From the NCBI GenBank assembly GCA_051531935.1, contig JAOPTR010000003.1, positions 124,001 to 188,000 of the forward strand: a DNA stretch of 64,000 bases, given 5' to 3'. The notes below the pieces were generated by a model. The model made no database searches and was not told the origin of the DNA. It worked only from the letters and a program-made list of their open reading frames with translations. Of the stretch, positions 1 to 8,792 are shown in pieces. The translations under genes and the position numbers were made by a program. Positions within the stretch are counted from its first letter, which is position 1. The number at the start of each line of letters is the position of its first letter. Source of the stretch: OCS116 sp051531935. GTDB taxonomy: Bacteria > Pseudomonadota > Alphaproteobacteria > Rhizobiales > OSC116.

Positions 1-872
1 GATGCAGCTGATGTATTTGCATGTTTATCAACGGTAATTACAACTTTTGATTCATCTAGTTTAATTCTTTTGGCCACAGCATCTAATATGCGTTTATTGG
101 CTTGATGTGGAACGAACCAATCAACATCTTCGGCGGTAATGTTATTATCTTTGAGTGCTTGTTCTATAGACGAACCGATTTTTTTAACCGCATGTTTAAA
201 CACATCATTACCAGACATTTTGACATAGCCTTGATTGCCTTCACGTGGGTAACCCAAACTTGGCCCGCCATCTACATAAAGTAAATCTTCGTAGCGACCA
301 TCTGACCTTAGGTGCGAATAGATGATGCCAGCATCGTTAATTGTGCCCTGATTTTCTTGAGCTTCTAGCACGACTGCGCCTGCACCATCAGCAAACAGCA
401 CGCAAGTTGCGCGGTCATCCCAATCGATAATTCTGGAGAAAGTTTCTGCGCCAATAACTAGCGCTTTTTTGAAATTGCCAGCTTTTAACATATTATCTGC
501 AACGGTAAGTGCAAATACAAAGCCTGAGCAAACTGCTGCAACATCGAACGCGCAACCTTGGGTAATGCCTAAATTGGCCTGTACTTTAATGGCTGCTGCG
601 GGAAAAATACGATCGGGCGTAGCTGTTGCCAAAACGATGAGATCAATCTCTGAAGCATCTATTCCTGCATTCTTGAGCGCATCTTTAGCAGCTTCGGTTG
701 CTAAGTCTGATGTGAGGACGCCCTTATCTGCAATATGGCGTTGTTTAATGCCTGAGCGTGAGGTGATCCATTCATCTGTTGTATCTACAGTCTTTGCAAG
801 GTCTGCATTTGTAACAATGTTAGGTGGTAAATAGCTACCAGAGCCAATGATAACAGAGCGCAAAATACTCAT
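1..872 (-). CDS. fabH: Beta-ketoacyl-ACP synthase III (3' end cut by window edge)
   Basis: FabH condenses acetyl-CoA with malonyl-ACP to start each fatty acid chain in the cytoplasm. Reading leftward from the ATG at 872 gives 290 residues of an enzyme usually about 320 long; the C-terminus lies outside the window. The thiolase-fold triad is visible: Cys115 in VAAVCSGF, His256 in VPHQAN and Asn286 in KHANTS. The product opens with MSILRSVIIG. Its ATG overlaps the plsX stop as ATGA (869-872), so the two genes are probably translationally coupled. The plsX-fabH pair is a standard lipid-synthesis operon. Identification is secure; only the missing end limits it. Confidence 0.97.
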   Translation of the reverse strand, partial: MSILRSVIIGSGSYLPPNIVTNADLAKTVDTTDEWITSRSGIKQRHIADKGVLTSDLATEAAKDALKNAGIDASEIDLIVLATATPDRIFPAAAIKVQANLGITQGCAFDVAAVCSGFVFALTVADNMLKAGNFKKALVIGAETFSRIIDWDDRATCVLFADGAGAVVLEAQENQGTINDAGIIYSHLRSDGRYEDLLYVDGGPSLGYPREGNQGYVKMSGNDVFKHAVKKIGSSIEQALKDNNITAEDVDWFVPHQANKRILDAVAKRIKLDESKVVITVDKHANTSAA

Positions 873-1948
873 GATTTTTCCTTAACTTCGGCTGAGCCGG
901 TTTCATCCTCGGTGGGAGCTGGGTCTTGATCTTTATAAAAGGTATTTAAATCTTTGCGGATCTCGTTGACCAAGTTGTTTTTGATCATGGCTGCCGTTAG
1001 GTCGATTGCATGAGCGTAGCCCAGATTATCGGAAGAGCCATGGCATTTAACAACAATGCCTTTTAGACCCAAAAACACACCGCCATTGGAATTGTTCGGA
1101 TCCATCTTATCGCGCATGGTTTTAAGATATGGTGCCACCAATAGGTAGCCCAATTTTGAACGCCAAGACGCGTTAAAAGCATCGCGTAATAATGTTGTAA
1201 TTTGGCGCGCTGTGCCCTCGGCCGTTTTAAGTGCAATGTTACCTGCAAAGCCTTCAGTCACCACAACATCTGCATGGCCTTTTGAAATGCCATCGCCCTC
1301 TACGAAACCGATATATTCTAACGGCATATCTGATTCTCGCAAGATCGCGGCTGCGTCTTTTAAATCTTCATTACCTTTGATTTCTTCTTCACCTATATTG
1401 AGGATACCCACTGTTGGTTTTTTTATGCCAAACACAACACGAGACATAGCTGCGCCCATAAAGCCGAAATCAACTAGGTTTTGGGTGGAAACGTGTAGGT
1501 TTGCGCCCATATCCAATACAATGGTTTCGCCATCTATTGTTGGCCAAATGGCTGCAATGGCTGTGCGGTCTATACGGCGCAAAGTGCGCAAACAAAAAGT
1601 TGCCATTGCCATTAGCGCGCCTGTATTGCCCGCTGAAACAGCGCCACCTGATACGTTTTCGTGCACACTATTTATGGATTGCCACATTGAGCTTACTTTA
1701 CGCCCTTGACGCAATGCTTGCCTTGGCTTCATATCCATCGGTACCACAAAATCGGTATGATGGGTTTCGCTACTGGCTTTAAGATCTGGATATTTTTTAA
1801 GTAGAGTTTCTATAATTTGTGTATCGCCGAACAAATGGAAAAACAAATTTGGATTTCGGCTCAAAGAAATATTAGCGCCATCCATAGCGGCTTCGGGGCC
1901 TTGTTCACCGCTCATTACATCTAACGCGATTACAATATTTTCTGTCAT
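869..1948 (-). CDS. plsX: Phosphate acyltransferase PlsX
   Basis: PlsX makes acyl-phosphate from acyl-ACP for PlsY, the first committed step of phospholipid synthesis, as a peripheral membrane enzyme. The 359-residue product has the family N-terminus in a modified form (IALDVMSGEQGP, where many members have DAMGGDxGP), the conserved GNTGALMA segment near residue 107 and a DMGAN segment. Its length fits the family. It lies directly upstream of fabH with a 4-nt stop/start overlap, so it is in the same operon. About 130 nt separate it from the upstream DUF177 gene, enough for its own promoter, though none is convincing. Confidence 0.96.
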   Translation of the reverse strand: MTENIVIALDVMSGEQGPEAAMDGANISLSRNPNLFFHLFGDTQIIETLLKKYPDLKASSETHHTDFVVPMDMKPRQALRQGRKVSSMWQSINSVHENVSGGAVSAGNTGALMAMATFCLRTLRRIDRTAIAAIWPTIDGETIVLDMGANLHVSTQNLVDFGFMGAAMSRVVFGIKKPTVGILNIGEEEIKGNEDLKDAAAILRESDMPLEYIGFVEGDGISKGHADVVVTEGFAGNIALKTAEGTARQITTLLRDAFNASWRSKLGYLLVAPYLKTMRDKMDPNNSNGGVFLGLKGIVVKCHGSSDNLGYAHAIDLTAAMIKNNLVNEIRKDLNTFYKDQDPAPTEDETGSAEVKEKS

Positions 1949-2080
1949 TTACAATATATTTCCAATTGGAATTGTTATAGACTTTGACGATATATTTTTT
2001 ATAGGCATTTGCAAGATTTTTACATACATATACACTATGCAGCCATATTCGCCAAAATCTATGTCTGAATTATGGCGAAG

Positions 2081-2704
2081 TTATTTATCTTTCAACAATT
2101 TAGCTAAGTCGGCAAATGGTTTATGTGTTGCTTTGGATTTAACTTTAGATTCTGAAACGCTACCATCTTCGTCAATGATTGGTTGTTCATCTTCCATTGT
2201 TGGCTGATTGATTTCGAATTTACCCGCTATTGCTAGGCTTTCGAGTTGACCATCGGGCTTGCGGGGATATGGATCTAGGTGAAGCAACAAAGTTTCGACC
2301 AAGTAATCAAAAACATCTAATTTGCCATCTTCTAGAGCGTCAGGCGGGTCCATGTCATTATCAATCATCTCGCCTTCATTTTTGTCGTTTAGCTCGGGTA
2401 ATTTAAGGCTTGAAAAGAATTTTTGATCTATGGTTTCTTTGACTTCACTATCGAATGGTTCTAACGAAACAACACATGATTGAGTGATGCTGGTTTCGAA
2501 TTCGCCAACAATATGAGCGCCACCACGACGCCATTGAGAAATAAGCAATGTCGCACGGAAGCTTGCAACCTTATCAATATTCAACGCTTCTGCCATGAGA
2601 GCGCATTCTTCGTCGGTGGCTTTAATTTTAAGGTCGAAACCTACTTTTGGCAAATCGTCGACTATAAAGACCTGCTTCATATTTTTTACATGATATTGTT
2701 TCAT
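2081..2704 (-). CDS. DUF177 (YceD-family) protein
   Basis: This is a 207-residue acidic protein of the DUF177/YceD family. Family members commonly sit beside plsX/fabH and rpmF and have been linked to 23S rRNA maturation, but the exact function here is inferred only from family and position. The conserved central part reads SCVVSLEPF around residue 78, followed by an acidic stretch with DPPDALEDG and a Lys-rich C-terminus. The family's Cys-x-R-C type motif is reduced to a single Cys. Start 2704 has AGGAAA about 7 nt upstream, which favours it over the internal Met9. It lies 11 nt after the bc1 chaperone gene, with plsX 132 nt downstream. Confidence 0.85.
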   Translation of the reverse strand: MKQYHVKNMKQVFIVDDLPKVGFDLKIKATDEECALMAEALNIDKVASFRATLLISQWRRGGAHIVGEFETSITQSCVVSLEPFDSEVKETIDQKFFSSLKLPELNDKNEGEMIDNDMDPPDALEDGKLDVFDYLVETLLLHLDPYPRKPDGQLESLAIAGKFEINQPTMEDEQPIIDEDGSVSESKVKSKATHKPFADLAKLLKDK

Positions 2705-2715
2705 TTGAATATTTC

Positions 2716-3258
2716 CTATTCGCCTGTAAATTTAAAATTAGAAGTGAGCAAATCCTCTAGACTTGTTTCATCTAGAACCTTGATGGCACTGAATACATAT
2801 TCGGCCAAGTTGTTTGCGCCTTCATCATTTGGATTTTGATCGGAAAAGAAATTACGGGCGATAACTTGTGAAAGTAATTCGACGTCATTCTCATCAATTG
2901 CGGCTTGATATGCCCCTGCCCGACCGTAGAAATTTTCGAGCATTTTTTGGATGCGTTTTGGCACACCATCGGGCCCGACACCGATTTCCCTTAAATTCAC
3001 ATCCATATTCTCTAAAAAGCAATCGAACATTTTTTGCTTTATGGACTGCATATATTTGTCATCTTCTTGCATGCGGCGAAACAGCATAAAAATGTGCAAA
3101 ATTATAAGCTCGAAACGGCCATTAGCAGTATCGGCTGCGCCACGGCGGCCATAAAGCTCGGGATTACGCGAAGCAGTGACTATGTGGGTATATAAGGTTT
3201 GGGCTTTTTTGTTATCTTGGCGCTCTGAGCCAATATACATGCCTAATATTTTTACCAT
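2716..3258 (-). CDS. Ubiquinol-cytochrome c chaperone (CBP3/UQCC1-like)
   Basis: A 180-residue protein of the ubiquinol-cytochrome c chaperone family, the bacterial relatives of yeast Cbp3 and human UQCC1, which assist assembly of cytochrome b into the bc1 complex. The recognisable segment runs from about residue 23 (YTHIVTASRNPELYG) through the helical ELIILHIFMLFRRM to a C-terminal helical half. It is cytoplasmic or membrane-peripheral, with no signal peptide. It is the first gene of a leftward run (this gene, DUF177, plsX, fabH) and diverges from the OmlA gene across 221 nt. Family assignment is firm; the client is inferred from the eukaryotic homologues. Confidence 0.9.
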   Translation of the reverse strand: MVKILGMYIGSERQDNKKAQTLYTHIVTASRNPELYGRRGAADTANGRFELIILHIFMLFRRMQEDDKYMQSIKQKMFDCFLENMDVNLREIGVGPDGVPKRIQKMLENFYGRAGAYQAAIDENDVELLSQVIARNFFSDQNPNDEGANNLAEYVFSAIKVLDETSLEDLLTSNFKFTGE

Positions 3259-3428
3259 TATTTTAAAATCGCTATAATTGCATCATATATTTACTGAATA
3301 TGAATAGTTTAACAGCATCTCATTAGCAAGTATGGGAAAAAAATGCGACTTATTTTCTTAAAAAACTGATTATCATTGATTTTCAAAACAATATACCCCA
3401 CTTTGAAACAAATGAGCTTGCCATATTA

Positions 3429-3457
3429 TTGACACTAAAATATGCAACCTTAAAAAT
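3429..3457 (+). promoter_or_regulatory. Candidate sigma-70 promoter for omlA
   Basis: A perfect -35 hexamer TTGACA lies at 3429-3434. A 17-nt spacer leads to AAAAAT (3452-3457), or a 16-nt spacer to TAAAAA; the -10 is weak. Transcription would begin some 15-20 nt before the lipoprotein ATG at 3480. Confidence 0.45.
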
Positions 3458-3479
3458 TAGTTATATTTATGAGTGGTTT

Positions 3480-3974
3480 ATGAAACAAAATTCAAATAAG
3501 AAGATTCGCAATATTTTTGCTTTGGCATTATTGGGTTCGACAGTCATGTTAACAAGTTGCGGGTCTATTATCGACCAACACGGATATGTGGCGCAAGCAG
3601 GTGCTGTTGAAGACATAACCATTGGAATGGGCAAAAGAGAAGTTAATTCTATTTTGGGCAGCCCATCTGTAACCACAACAGCAAACGGGCTTTCATATTA
3701 TTACATTAGCTCTAAGCAATCTAGATTTGCATTGATAGGCACTCCAGACGACGAAAGAAAAGTTGTGGCTGTGCATTTTGGGCGTAATGCACGGGTGAGT
3801 AAAATTGCTAATTACGGCTTACAAGATGGTGTGCTGATTGATTTTATTAGCCAGACAACACCGACCTATAAGAAAGACCTTAACTTTATCCAACAATTGT
3901 TGGGTGGTGGTGTGAAACCAAATGCTGGTGGTGGCACTAGCTTTGCTCGTGGCAATGGCGCGGCATTCAACTAA
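3480..3974 (+). CDS. OmlA/SmpA (BamE-like) outer-membrane lipoprotein
   Basis: This 164-residue lipoprotein belongs to the SmpA/OmlA family, whose best-known member, BamE, is an accessory of the outer-membrane beta-barrel assembly machine. From the ATG at 3480 the product has a basic n-region, a hydrophobic core and the lipobox LTSC, giving a lipidated Cys near residue 29. The BamE-like fold follows: ITIGMGKREVNSILGSP (residues about 48-64), then a YYYISS strand. A longer in-frame start at TTG 3429 exists but would place extra residues before the signal peptide, so it was not used. It is transcribed alone, between a TTGACA promoter and a strong terminator, and adjacent to the plsX group as in related bacteria. 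Confidence 0.9.
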   Translation: MKQNSNKKIRNIFALALLGSTVMLTSCGSIIDQHGYVAQAGAVEDITIGMGKREVNSILGSPSVTTTANGLSYYYISSKQSRFALIGTPDDERKVVAVHFGRNARVSKIANYGLQDGVLIDFISQTTPTYKKDLNFIQQLLGGGVKPNAGGGTSFARGNGAAFN

Positions 3975-4000
3975 CAGCTTTTTCAGCTCACAACGTTTTC

Positions 4001-4029
4001 AAATAGCCGCCATATGCGGCTATTTTTTT
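4001..4029 (+). terminator. Rho-independent terminator after omlA
   Basis: A perfect 10-bp stem (AAATAGCCGC with GCGGCTATTT), a 5-nt CATAT loop and a following T-run lie 27 nt after the omlA stop. The U-tract is on the plus strand. Confidence 0.93.
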
Positions 4030-4047
4030 GTGGCGAAATTGTATGTT

Positions 4048-5262
4048 TTAGGCTTTTTCATCTTTGAAGTAGAATGATGCCAAGACCAAAACAAACGCCA
4101 GGGCGACAAATGGGTAGATGACGAACGTAACGCCATCCCAGCCCCAATTGTTATAGATTTTGCCTGAGGCGAAAGAGCCGATGGCCAATGTGCCAAAAAC
4201 CATAAAATCGTTAAACGCTTGGGCTTTGAATTTTTCTTCGGGGCGGTAATATTTTGTCACCATGGCAGTGGCGCCCACAAAGCCGAAGTTCCAACCTAGG
4301 CCTAGCAATACCAGTGCAACCCAGAAATGGGTGATTTCGACACCCATAGCTGCAACAATGGCGCAACCTGCTAACATTAACAATCCAAGCATAATAACCA
4401 CTTGTGCGCCAATGCGTTGGATGATTTTGCCTGTAAAGAAGGCGGGGCCATACATAGCAATGGCATGCCATTGGATGACGAATGTGACATCATCGACTTC
4501 ATAACCCTGCCCGCAGCCTAAAATGGCTAAAGGTGTGGCGGTCATAACGAATGTCATAAGGCCATAACTTGCCATAGCAGCGCCTACCGAAATGCTGAAT
4601 AAGGGTTGTTTGATGATTTCCAACAATGGCCGACCTGTATTTTTTGTTTTGGTCTTTTCCTCATTGGGGATTTCAATGAATGATACCAGAATATAAGCAA
4701 GCACTGTGACCGCTGCAGCGACTAAAAATGTGCCTGCTATGAAATATGGATCTAGTAGATTTTTACTATATTTAATAATGCTTGGTGCAACGATTGGAGC
4801 TAATACGCCACCAAACATAACCCAAGACACTGCTACACTTTTAAATTTATCTGATGCTGTATCGGCTGCTGCAAAGCGATAGAATGCTTGAAATGAAGCC
4901 ATGACGCCAATCAGAAATGTCGATGCTGTTAGCACCCAGAAATTACTTAAATAGATGGCATAAGCGGCGAGCAAACAACCTGCCGTACCAATAAGAATGC
5001 CGATGCGAAAGCCTGATTTACGACCGATCTTTTGCATGAGCATAGAAGCGGGAATGGAGGTGAGCATAGAGGCCACCAAGAATGATGTAATGGGCAACGT
5101 TGCCAAGCCTTTATCATCTGCAATGCTATAAGCCACATTTGCGATAAGGCTCATGACAGAAAAAGTAGTGATGCCGCCAAGTGCAAAACAAAGTGCTAAA
5201 ATTAATGCATTACGCCGTGCTACTTTATCGTCCCTCACATGAGGTGGAATTGATTCTGTCAT
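4048..5262 (-). CDS. MFS transporter, substrate unknown
   Basis: A 404-residue inner-membrane protein with about 12 hydrophobic segments in two halves separated by a charged loop near residue 200 (EEKTKTKNTGR). The loop between segments 2 and 3 carries a degenerate major-facilitator motif (MQKIGRKSGFRIG). A large ATP-binding or periplasmic domain is absent, which fits a secondary carrier. Nothing in the sequence fixes the substrate; neighbours (an OmlA lipoprotein and a chemoreceptor) are unrelated and separately transcribed. It converges on the omlA terminator, which may also act on its transcript but lacks a good U-run on this strand. Single-gene unit. Confidence 0.85.
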   Translation of the reverse strand: MTESIPPHVRDDKVARRNALILALCFALGGITTFSVMSLIANVAYSIADDKGLATLPITSFLVASMLTSIPASMLMQKIGRKSGFRIGILIGTAGCLLAAYAIYLSNFWVLTASTFLIGVMASFQAFYRFAAADTASDKFKSVAVSWVMFGGVLAPIVAPSIIKYSKNLLDPYFIAGTFLVAAAVTVLAYILVSFIEIPNEEKTKTKNTGRPLLEIIKQPLFSISVGAAMASYGLMTFVMTATPLAILGCGQGYEVDDVTFVIQWHAIAMYGPAFFTGKIIQRIGAQVVIMLGLLMLAGCAIVAAMGVEITHFWVALVLLGLGWNFGFVGATAMVTKYYRPEEKFKAQAFNDFMVFGTLAIGSFASGKIYNNWGWDGVTFVIYPFVALAFVLVLASFYFKDEKA

Positions 5263-5566
5263 AAAACACCATAAAAAACTGTAAAATTAACTTATCAAAT
5301 AGACTAAAAACGCTTGCGCGACCATTCAATTGTATTGATGGGTTGTTAAAATTAGCAGTAAATGAATAGTATTTTGCTTTTCAGCATAATTTAAAAATAT
5401 ATTTGGCCTTTGCAGGAGTGGTATAGAACATTAAATATATACTATAACACATTGAAATACTTATATTTGTGTTCATTACTAAATCTGTATTTAAGGGGTT
5501 ATTAAGCAAATTTACTTGTAATGGTATTTGACCTGAATTGAAAAATTATCTTAGGAAAAATATCGG
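5263..5566. other. Intergenic region between divergent MFS and chemoreceptor genes
   Basis: About 300 nt of AT-rich sequence with no supportable gene. It must hold the promoters of both divergent genes. TTGACC at 5528-5533 is the only recognisable -35-like element and has no good partner. No clear inverted repeat or operator was found. Confidence 0.6.
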
Positions 5567-7738
5567 ATGATGAATTTAAATATATTTTCAAAAAACATGA
5601 AGCTAAGTTTCAAACTACCCACATTGTTTGTAATTGCGGCAATATTGGCCGCGAGCAGCGCGGGCTATATTGGATATAGAGAAACTTCACGTCAAGTTTC
5701 TACATCTGTTATTGACCGATTTACCAATGTTTTATTTGGCCAGAAGAAATTATTGGATAGGTTTTTTTATAATGTGCAGCAAGACATTGTTATAAAATCT
5801 GCAGCGAGAGAAACACTAAAGGCCTTGTATGATTTTGGCGATGCTTGGCAAACTATGGGAGCGGATGTAACTAAGACGTTGCAAAAGGCTTATATAACCG
5901 ACAACCCATACCCAACAGGTGAGAAAGAAAAATATGAACGGGCATTTGGTGAGAATCCGTATCATCAAGCACACCAGAAGCATCATAACCATTTTAGAGA
6001 ATTTTTGAGAATCCGCGGATATTACGATATTTTTATTTTTAACCTTGAAGGTGATTTAGTATATTCGGTATTTAAAGAATATGACTATGCAACCAATTTT
6101 TTGAACGGTGAATTTAAAGACAGCGGGTTGGGTAAAGTATATAGAAAAGCCTTAGAAAACACCGGTAAAGAAGACTTTAGCATCCAAGATTTTGATCGCT
6201 ATGCGCCTAGTAACGGAGCGCCTGCAAGTTTTGTCGCTAAGACCATTTACGCGGCTGGCATATCGGGCCGAAAGGTGGGCGTGATTGCTTTTCAAATGCC
6301 ATCTGATATTATTGAAAAAATTATGGATTCTGGTGAAAATTTAGGTGCAACTGGTGCTACCTTCTTAACAGGACCTAACCAAACTCTGCGCACACACCCA
6401 ACGAATTTAGAGGAAGCCAAAATACTAGAAACTAGTATTGGTGCAGAAATCTTGACCGAAAGCTTGGAAACTGACATAGCGTCTATTCGGTTTAACCAAA
6501 ATTATAATGGCACAGATGCAGTTATGGCAGCGCAACCGTTTAAGTTTCATGGTTTGGATTGGACATTATCGGCTATGCAAGCCTCTGATGAAGTGAACAT
6601 TCCGCTGAACCAGGCCAGAAATTATGTGTTGATTGGGACATTTATTGTGATTGTTTTGATTGCCATATTTGGCGCTTGGGCAGCACGCGCGATTACCTCG
6701 CCAATTTCCAGACTTACCCAGACTATGGTGGCCATTGCCAAGGGTGATTTATCAGCATTGGTTGAAGATAACCAACGCAAAGATGAAGTGGGTGACATGT
6801 CTCGTGCTGTCGATATATTTAAGGAAAATGCGGTTAAGCGCGTAGAAATGGAGCAAGAGCAGGAAATTCAACGGGTTTCTATGGTGGGTAAAGCCAAGCA
6901 GCAACGAGTGGACTTTGCCGAGGAATTTCAGAAAAACATTATGGGCTTTATCGAAAATGTTGGTGAGAGCTGCCATAACATGACAACAACTTCAAATGAC
7001 CTTATTGCTGGTGCGCAATTAAACCGAAGCGAATCGGCAGATACCCAAGTGGCATCACAAAAAGCATCGTTAAATGTGCAAACTGTTGCGACGGCATCCG
7101 AGGAATTGTCATCATCCATATTAGAAATTGCGGGTCAAGTGAACCATAGCCATCGAATTATTGAAGAAGCTATGCAGGGCGCAAGCCAGACGACAAATAA
7201 AGTAACAGAGCTTGCGATCGCCGCCGAAGAAATTGGTGATGTGGTTTCGCTCATTCAATCAATTGCAGAGCAAACCAACCTATTGGCGTTGAACGCCACC
7301 ATTGAAGCTGCCAGAGCGGGCGACGCGGGCAGAGGGTTTGCAGTTGTGGCATCGGAAGTGAAAGTTTTGGCTGCACAAACATCTAGCGCCACTGAACAAA
7401 TTAGAAAGCATATTGGGCTGATTCAGGCCTCTACCAAAGACACGGTTGGGGAGATAAAATCTATCACACGTATTATGGATCAGGTGAATGAAATAACCTC
7501 AATTGTGGTTTCGGCTGTGGAAGAGCAAGGTAGCGCAACGCAGCTAATTAGCCAAAATATCAAAGAAGCATCTAGCGAAACGCTATTGGTTTCGGAAAAT
7601 ATTGTAACCGTGAGTGAACGAGCCGTAGAAGCCAATAAATTGGCGATGAATATGAATGAAGCCTCCAACGACATGGATAACAAAACCAAAGAATTGCACG
7701 ACGAAGTGGATATGTTTATTCAGAAAATTTTGGCTTAA
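5567..7738 (+). CDS. Methyl-accepting chemotaxis protein
   Basis: A 723-residue transmembrane chemoreceptor. Its order is a first membrane helix (about 18-38), a roughly 310-residue periplasmic sensor with Cache-like segments (DIFIFNLEGDLVYSV), a second membrane helix (about 352-373), HAMP (about 374-427) and a cytoplasmic signalling domain. The CheA/CheW-contact hairpin EQTNLLALNATIEAARAG lies at about 567-584. The C-terminus ends QKILA, with no CheR/CheB-tethering pentapeptide. The start has AGGAAA about 10 nt upstream. No che genes are in the window, so this is an orphan receptor gene; its ligand cannot be read from sequence. Its stop lies one base from the convergent thiL stop. Confidence 0.96.
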   Translation: MMNLNIFSKNMKLSFKLPTLFVIAAILAASSAGYIGYRETSRQVSTSVIDRFTNVLFGQKKLLDRFFYNVQQDIVIKSAARETLKALYDFGDAWQTMGADVTKTLQKAYITDNPYPTGEKEKYERAFGENPYHQAHQKHHNHFREFLRIRGYYDIFIFNLEGDLVYSVFKEYDYATNFLNGEFKDSGLGKVYRKALENTGKEDFSIQDFDRYAPSNGAPASFVAKTIYAAGISGRKVGVIAFQMPSDIIEKIMDSGENLGATGATFLTGPNQTLRTHPTNLEEAKILETSIGAEILTESLETDIASIRFNQNYNGTDAVMAAQPFKFHGLDWTLSAMQASDEVNIPLNQARNYVLIGTFIVIVLIAIFGAWAARAITSPISRLTQTMVAIAKGDLSALVEDNQRKDEVGDMSRAVDIFKENAVKRVEMEQEQEIQRVSMVGKAKQQRVDFAEEFQKNIMGFIENVGESCHNMTTTSNDLIAGAQLNRSESADTQVASQKASLNVQTVATASEELSSSILEIAGQVNHSHRIIEEAMQGASQTTNKVTELAIAAEEIGDVVSLIQSIAEQTNLLALNATIEAARAGDAGRGFAVVASEVKVLAAQTSSATEQIRKHIGLIQASTKDTVGEIKSITRIMDQVNEITSIVVSAVEEQGSATQLISQNIKEASSETLLVSENIVTVSERAVEANKLAMNMNEASNDMDNKTKELHDEVDMFIQKILA

Positions 7739-7739
7739 G

Positions 7740-8720
7740 TTACCAATTGTGAGAATGGCTGGATTCAAATTCAGCCAAATCAATTTCTTGATTATTCTGG
7801 CGTAATTCCAACTTGTTGCCCTTGGTGATCTTACCAATTTTTGTAAGCGGGAAGAACAGTTTTTCGGACAAGGTTTTGATTGAGTCGGCATCATCTGGAC
7901 TAGCAGTGAAAAGAATTTCGTAATCGTCGCCGCCGCCAATGAGGATGGGCAATATATCAACTTCGCTATTTAGTATGCTTTGTGTTTCTTCACTAAATGG
8001 GATGTCCTCGACAGCGATTTGCGCACCAACTGATGAGCCGTTGAGAATGTTATTGAGATCACCTAACAGGCCGTCTGAAACATCCATTGACGCATGAGCA
8101 TATTTTGAAATTATGTTTTGCAGTTCTACCCTTGGTTCAGGACATAAATAGTGGCTAATGTGTCGGCTAAATTTGGCCGTTATTTTTTTTGTTCCTGCAT
8201 AATCAGGATGAGCTAGCAGCCCCAATGCGCCATCGCCTATGGTGCCTGATACATAAATATCATCGCCAACCTGTGCTGCGGAGCGTCTTGGAATTTCTTG
8301 ATTGGAAAGCAACCCCAAAATTGTAATGGTGATAGTGAGGGGGCCACTGGTTTTGACGGTGTCACCGCCCAATAAATTGAGATTATAATTACTTTGGTCT
8401 ATCGACAAACCATGTGCAAATGATTCGATATAAGATTCGGTTGCTGTTGTGGGCAATGCCAAGGACAGGAAATAACCAAATGGTGTGGCGCCTTTGGCAG
8501 CCAGATCGGAAATGTTCACGCGCAGGCATTTTTGTGCCAGAATACTTGGGTCGTCATTTTCGAAAAAATGTGTTCCCGCTACAAGGCTATCCATATTGAT
8601 AGCCAACAGGCCAGATCCTAGGTTACCAAGAACTGCAATATCGTCCTTTAAGCCATGTGCGCCTAACGCTCCTTCCGACAAAGGAGAAAAATATTTACTT
8701 ATAATATCTTTTTCACGCAC
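7740..8720 (-). CDS. thiL: Thiamine-monophosphate kinase
   Basis: ThiL phosphorylates thiamine monophosphate to the coenzyme thiamine diphosphate. The 326-residue product belongs to the AIRS/PurM-like ATPase fold and shows its acidic metal/ATP motifs: LKDDIAVL near residue 25, VNISDLAAKGA near 69, the glycine-rich LLGGDTVK, MDVSDGLLGDL near 211 and GGGDDYEILF near 262. It is the last gene of a leftward run glyA-nrdR-nusB-thiL, 72 nt after nusB, an arrangement seen in related alphaproteobacteria. The convergent chemoreceptor gene ends one base away, leaving no room for a terminator. Confidence 0.96.
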   Translation of the reverse strand: MREKDIISKYFSPLSEGALGAHGLKDDIAVLGNLGSGLLAINMDSLVAGTHFFENDDPSILAQKCLRVNISDLAAKGATPFGYFLSLALPTTATESYIESFAHGLSIDQSNYNLNLLGGDTVKTSGPLTITITILGLLSNQEIPRRSAAQVGDDIYVSGTIGDGALGLLAHPDYAGTKKITAKFSRHISHYLCPEPRVELQNIISKYAHASMDVSDGLLGDLNNILNGSSVGAQIAVEDIPFSEETQSILNSEVDILPILIGGGDDYEILFTASPDDADSIKTLSEKLFFPLTKIGKITKGNKLELRQNNQEIDLAEFESSHSHNW

Positions 8721-8792
8721 GAGCGACCTACAACTTTAGATAATGTGATTACTCATAACTATCTCGTATAGGTTGTAAATGCAACCGATAAT

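Noticed and set aside
469..834. 121-residue plus-strand frame
   Set aside because: Antisense to fabH, whose catalytic residues are all present on the minus strand.
1212..1709. 165-residue plus-strand frame inside plsX
   Set aside because: Antisense to an unmistakable gene, with no initiation signal and atypical composition.
2048..2080. 7-bp inverted repeat (TTCGCCA/TGGCGAA) between DUF177 and plsX
   Set aside because: Loop of about 18 nt and no U-run; too weak to call a terminator.
3429..3479. Upstream TTG start for the OmlA lipoprotein
   Set aside because: The TTG is the first half of a TTGACA -35 element and would put 17 residues ahead of the signal peptide.
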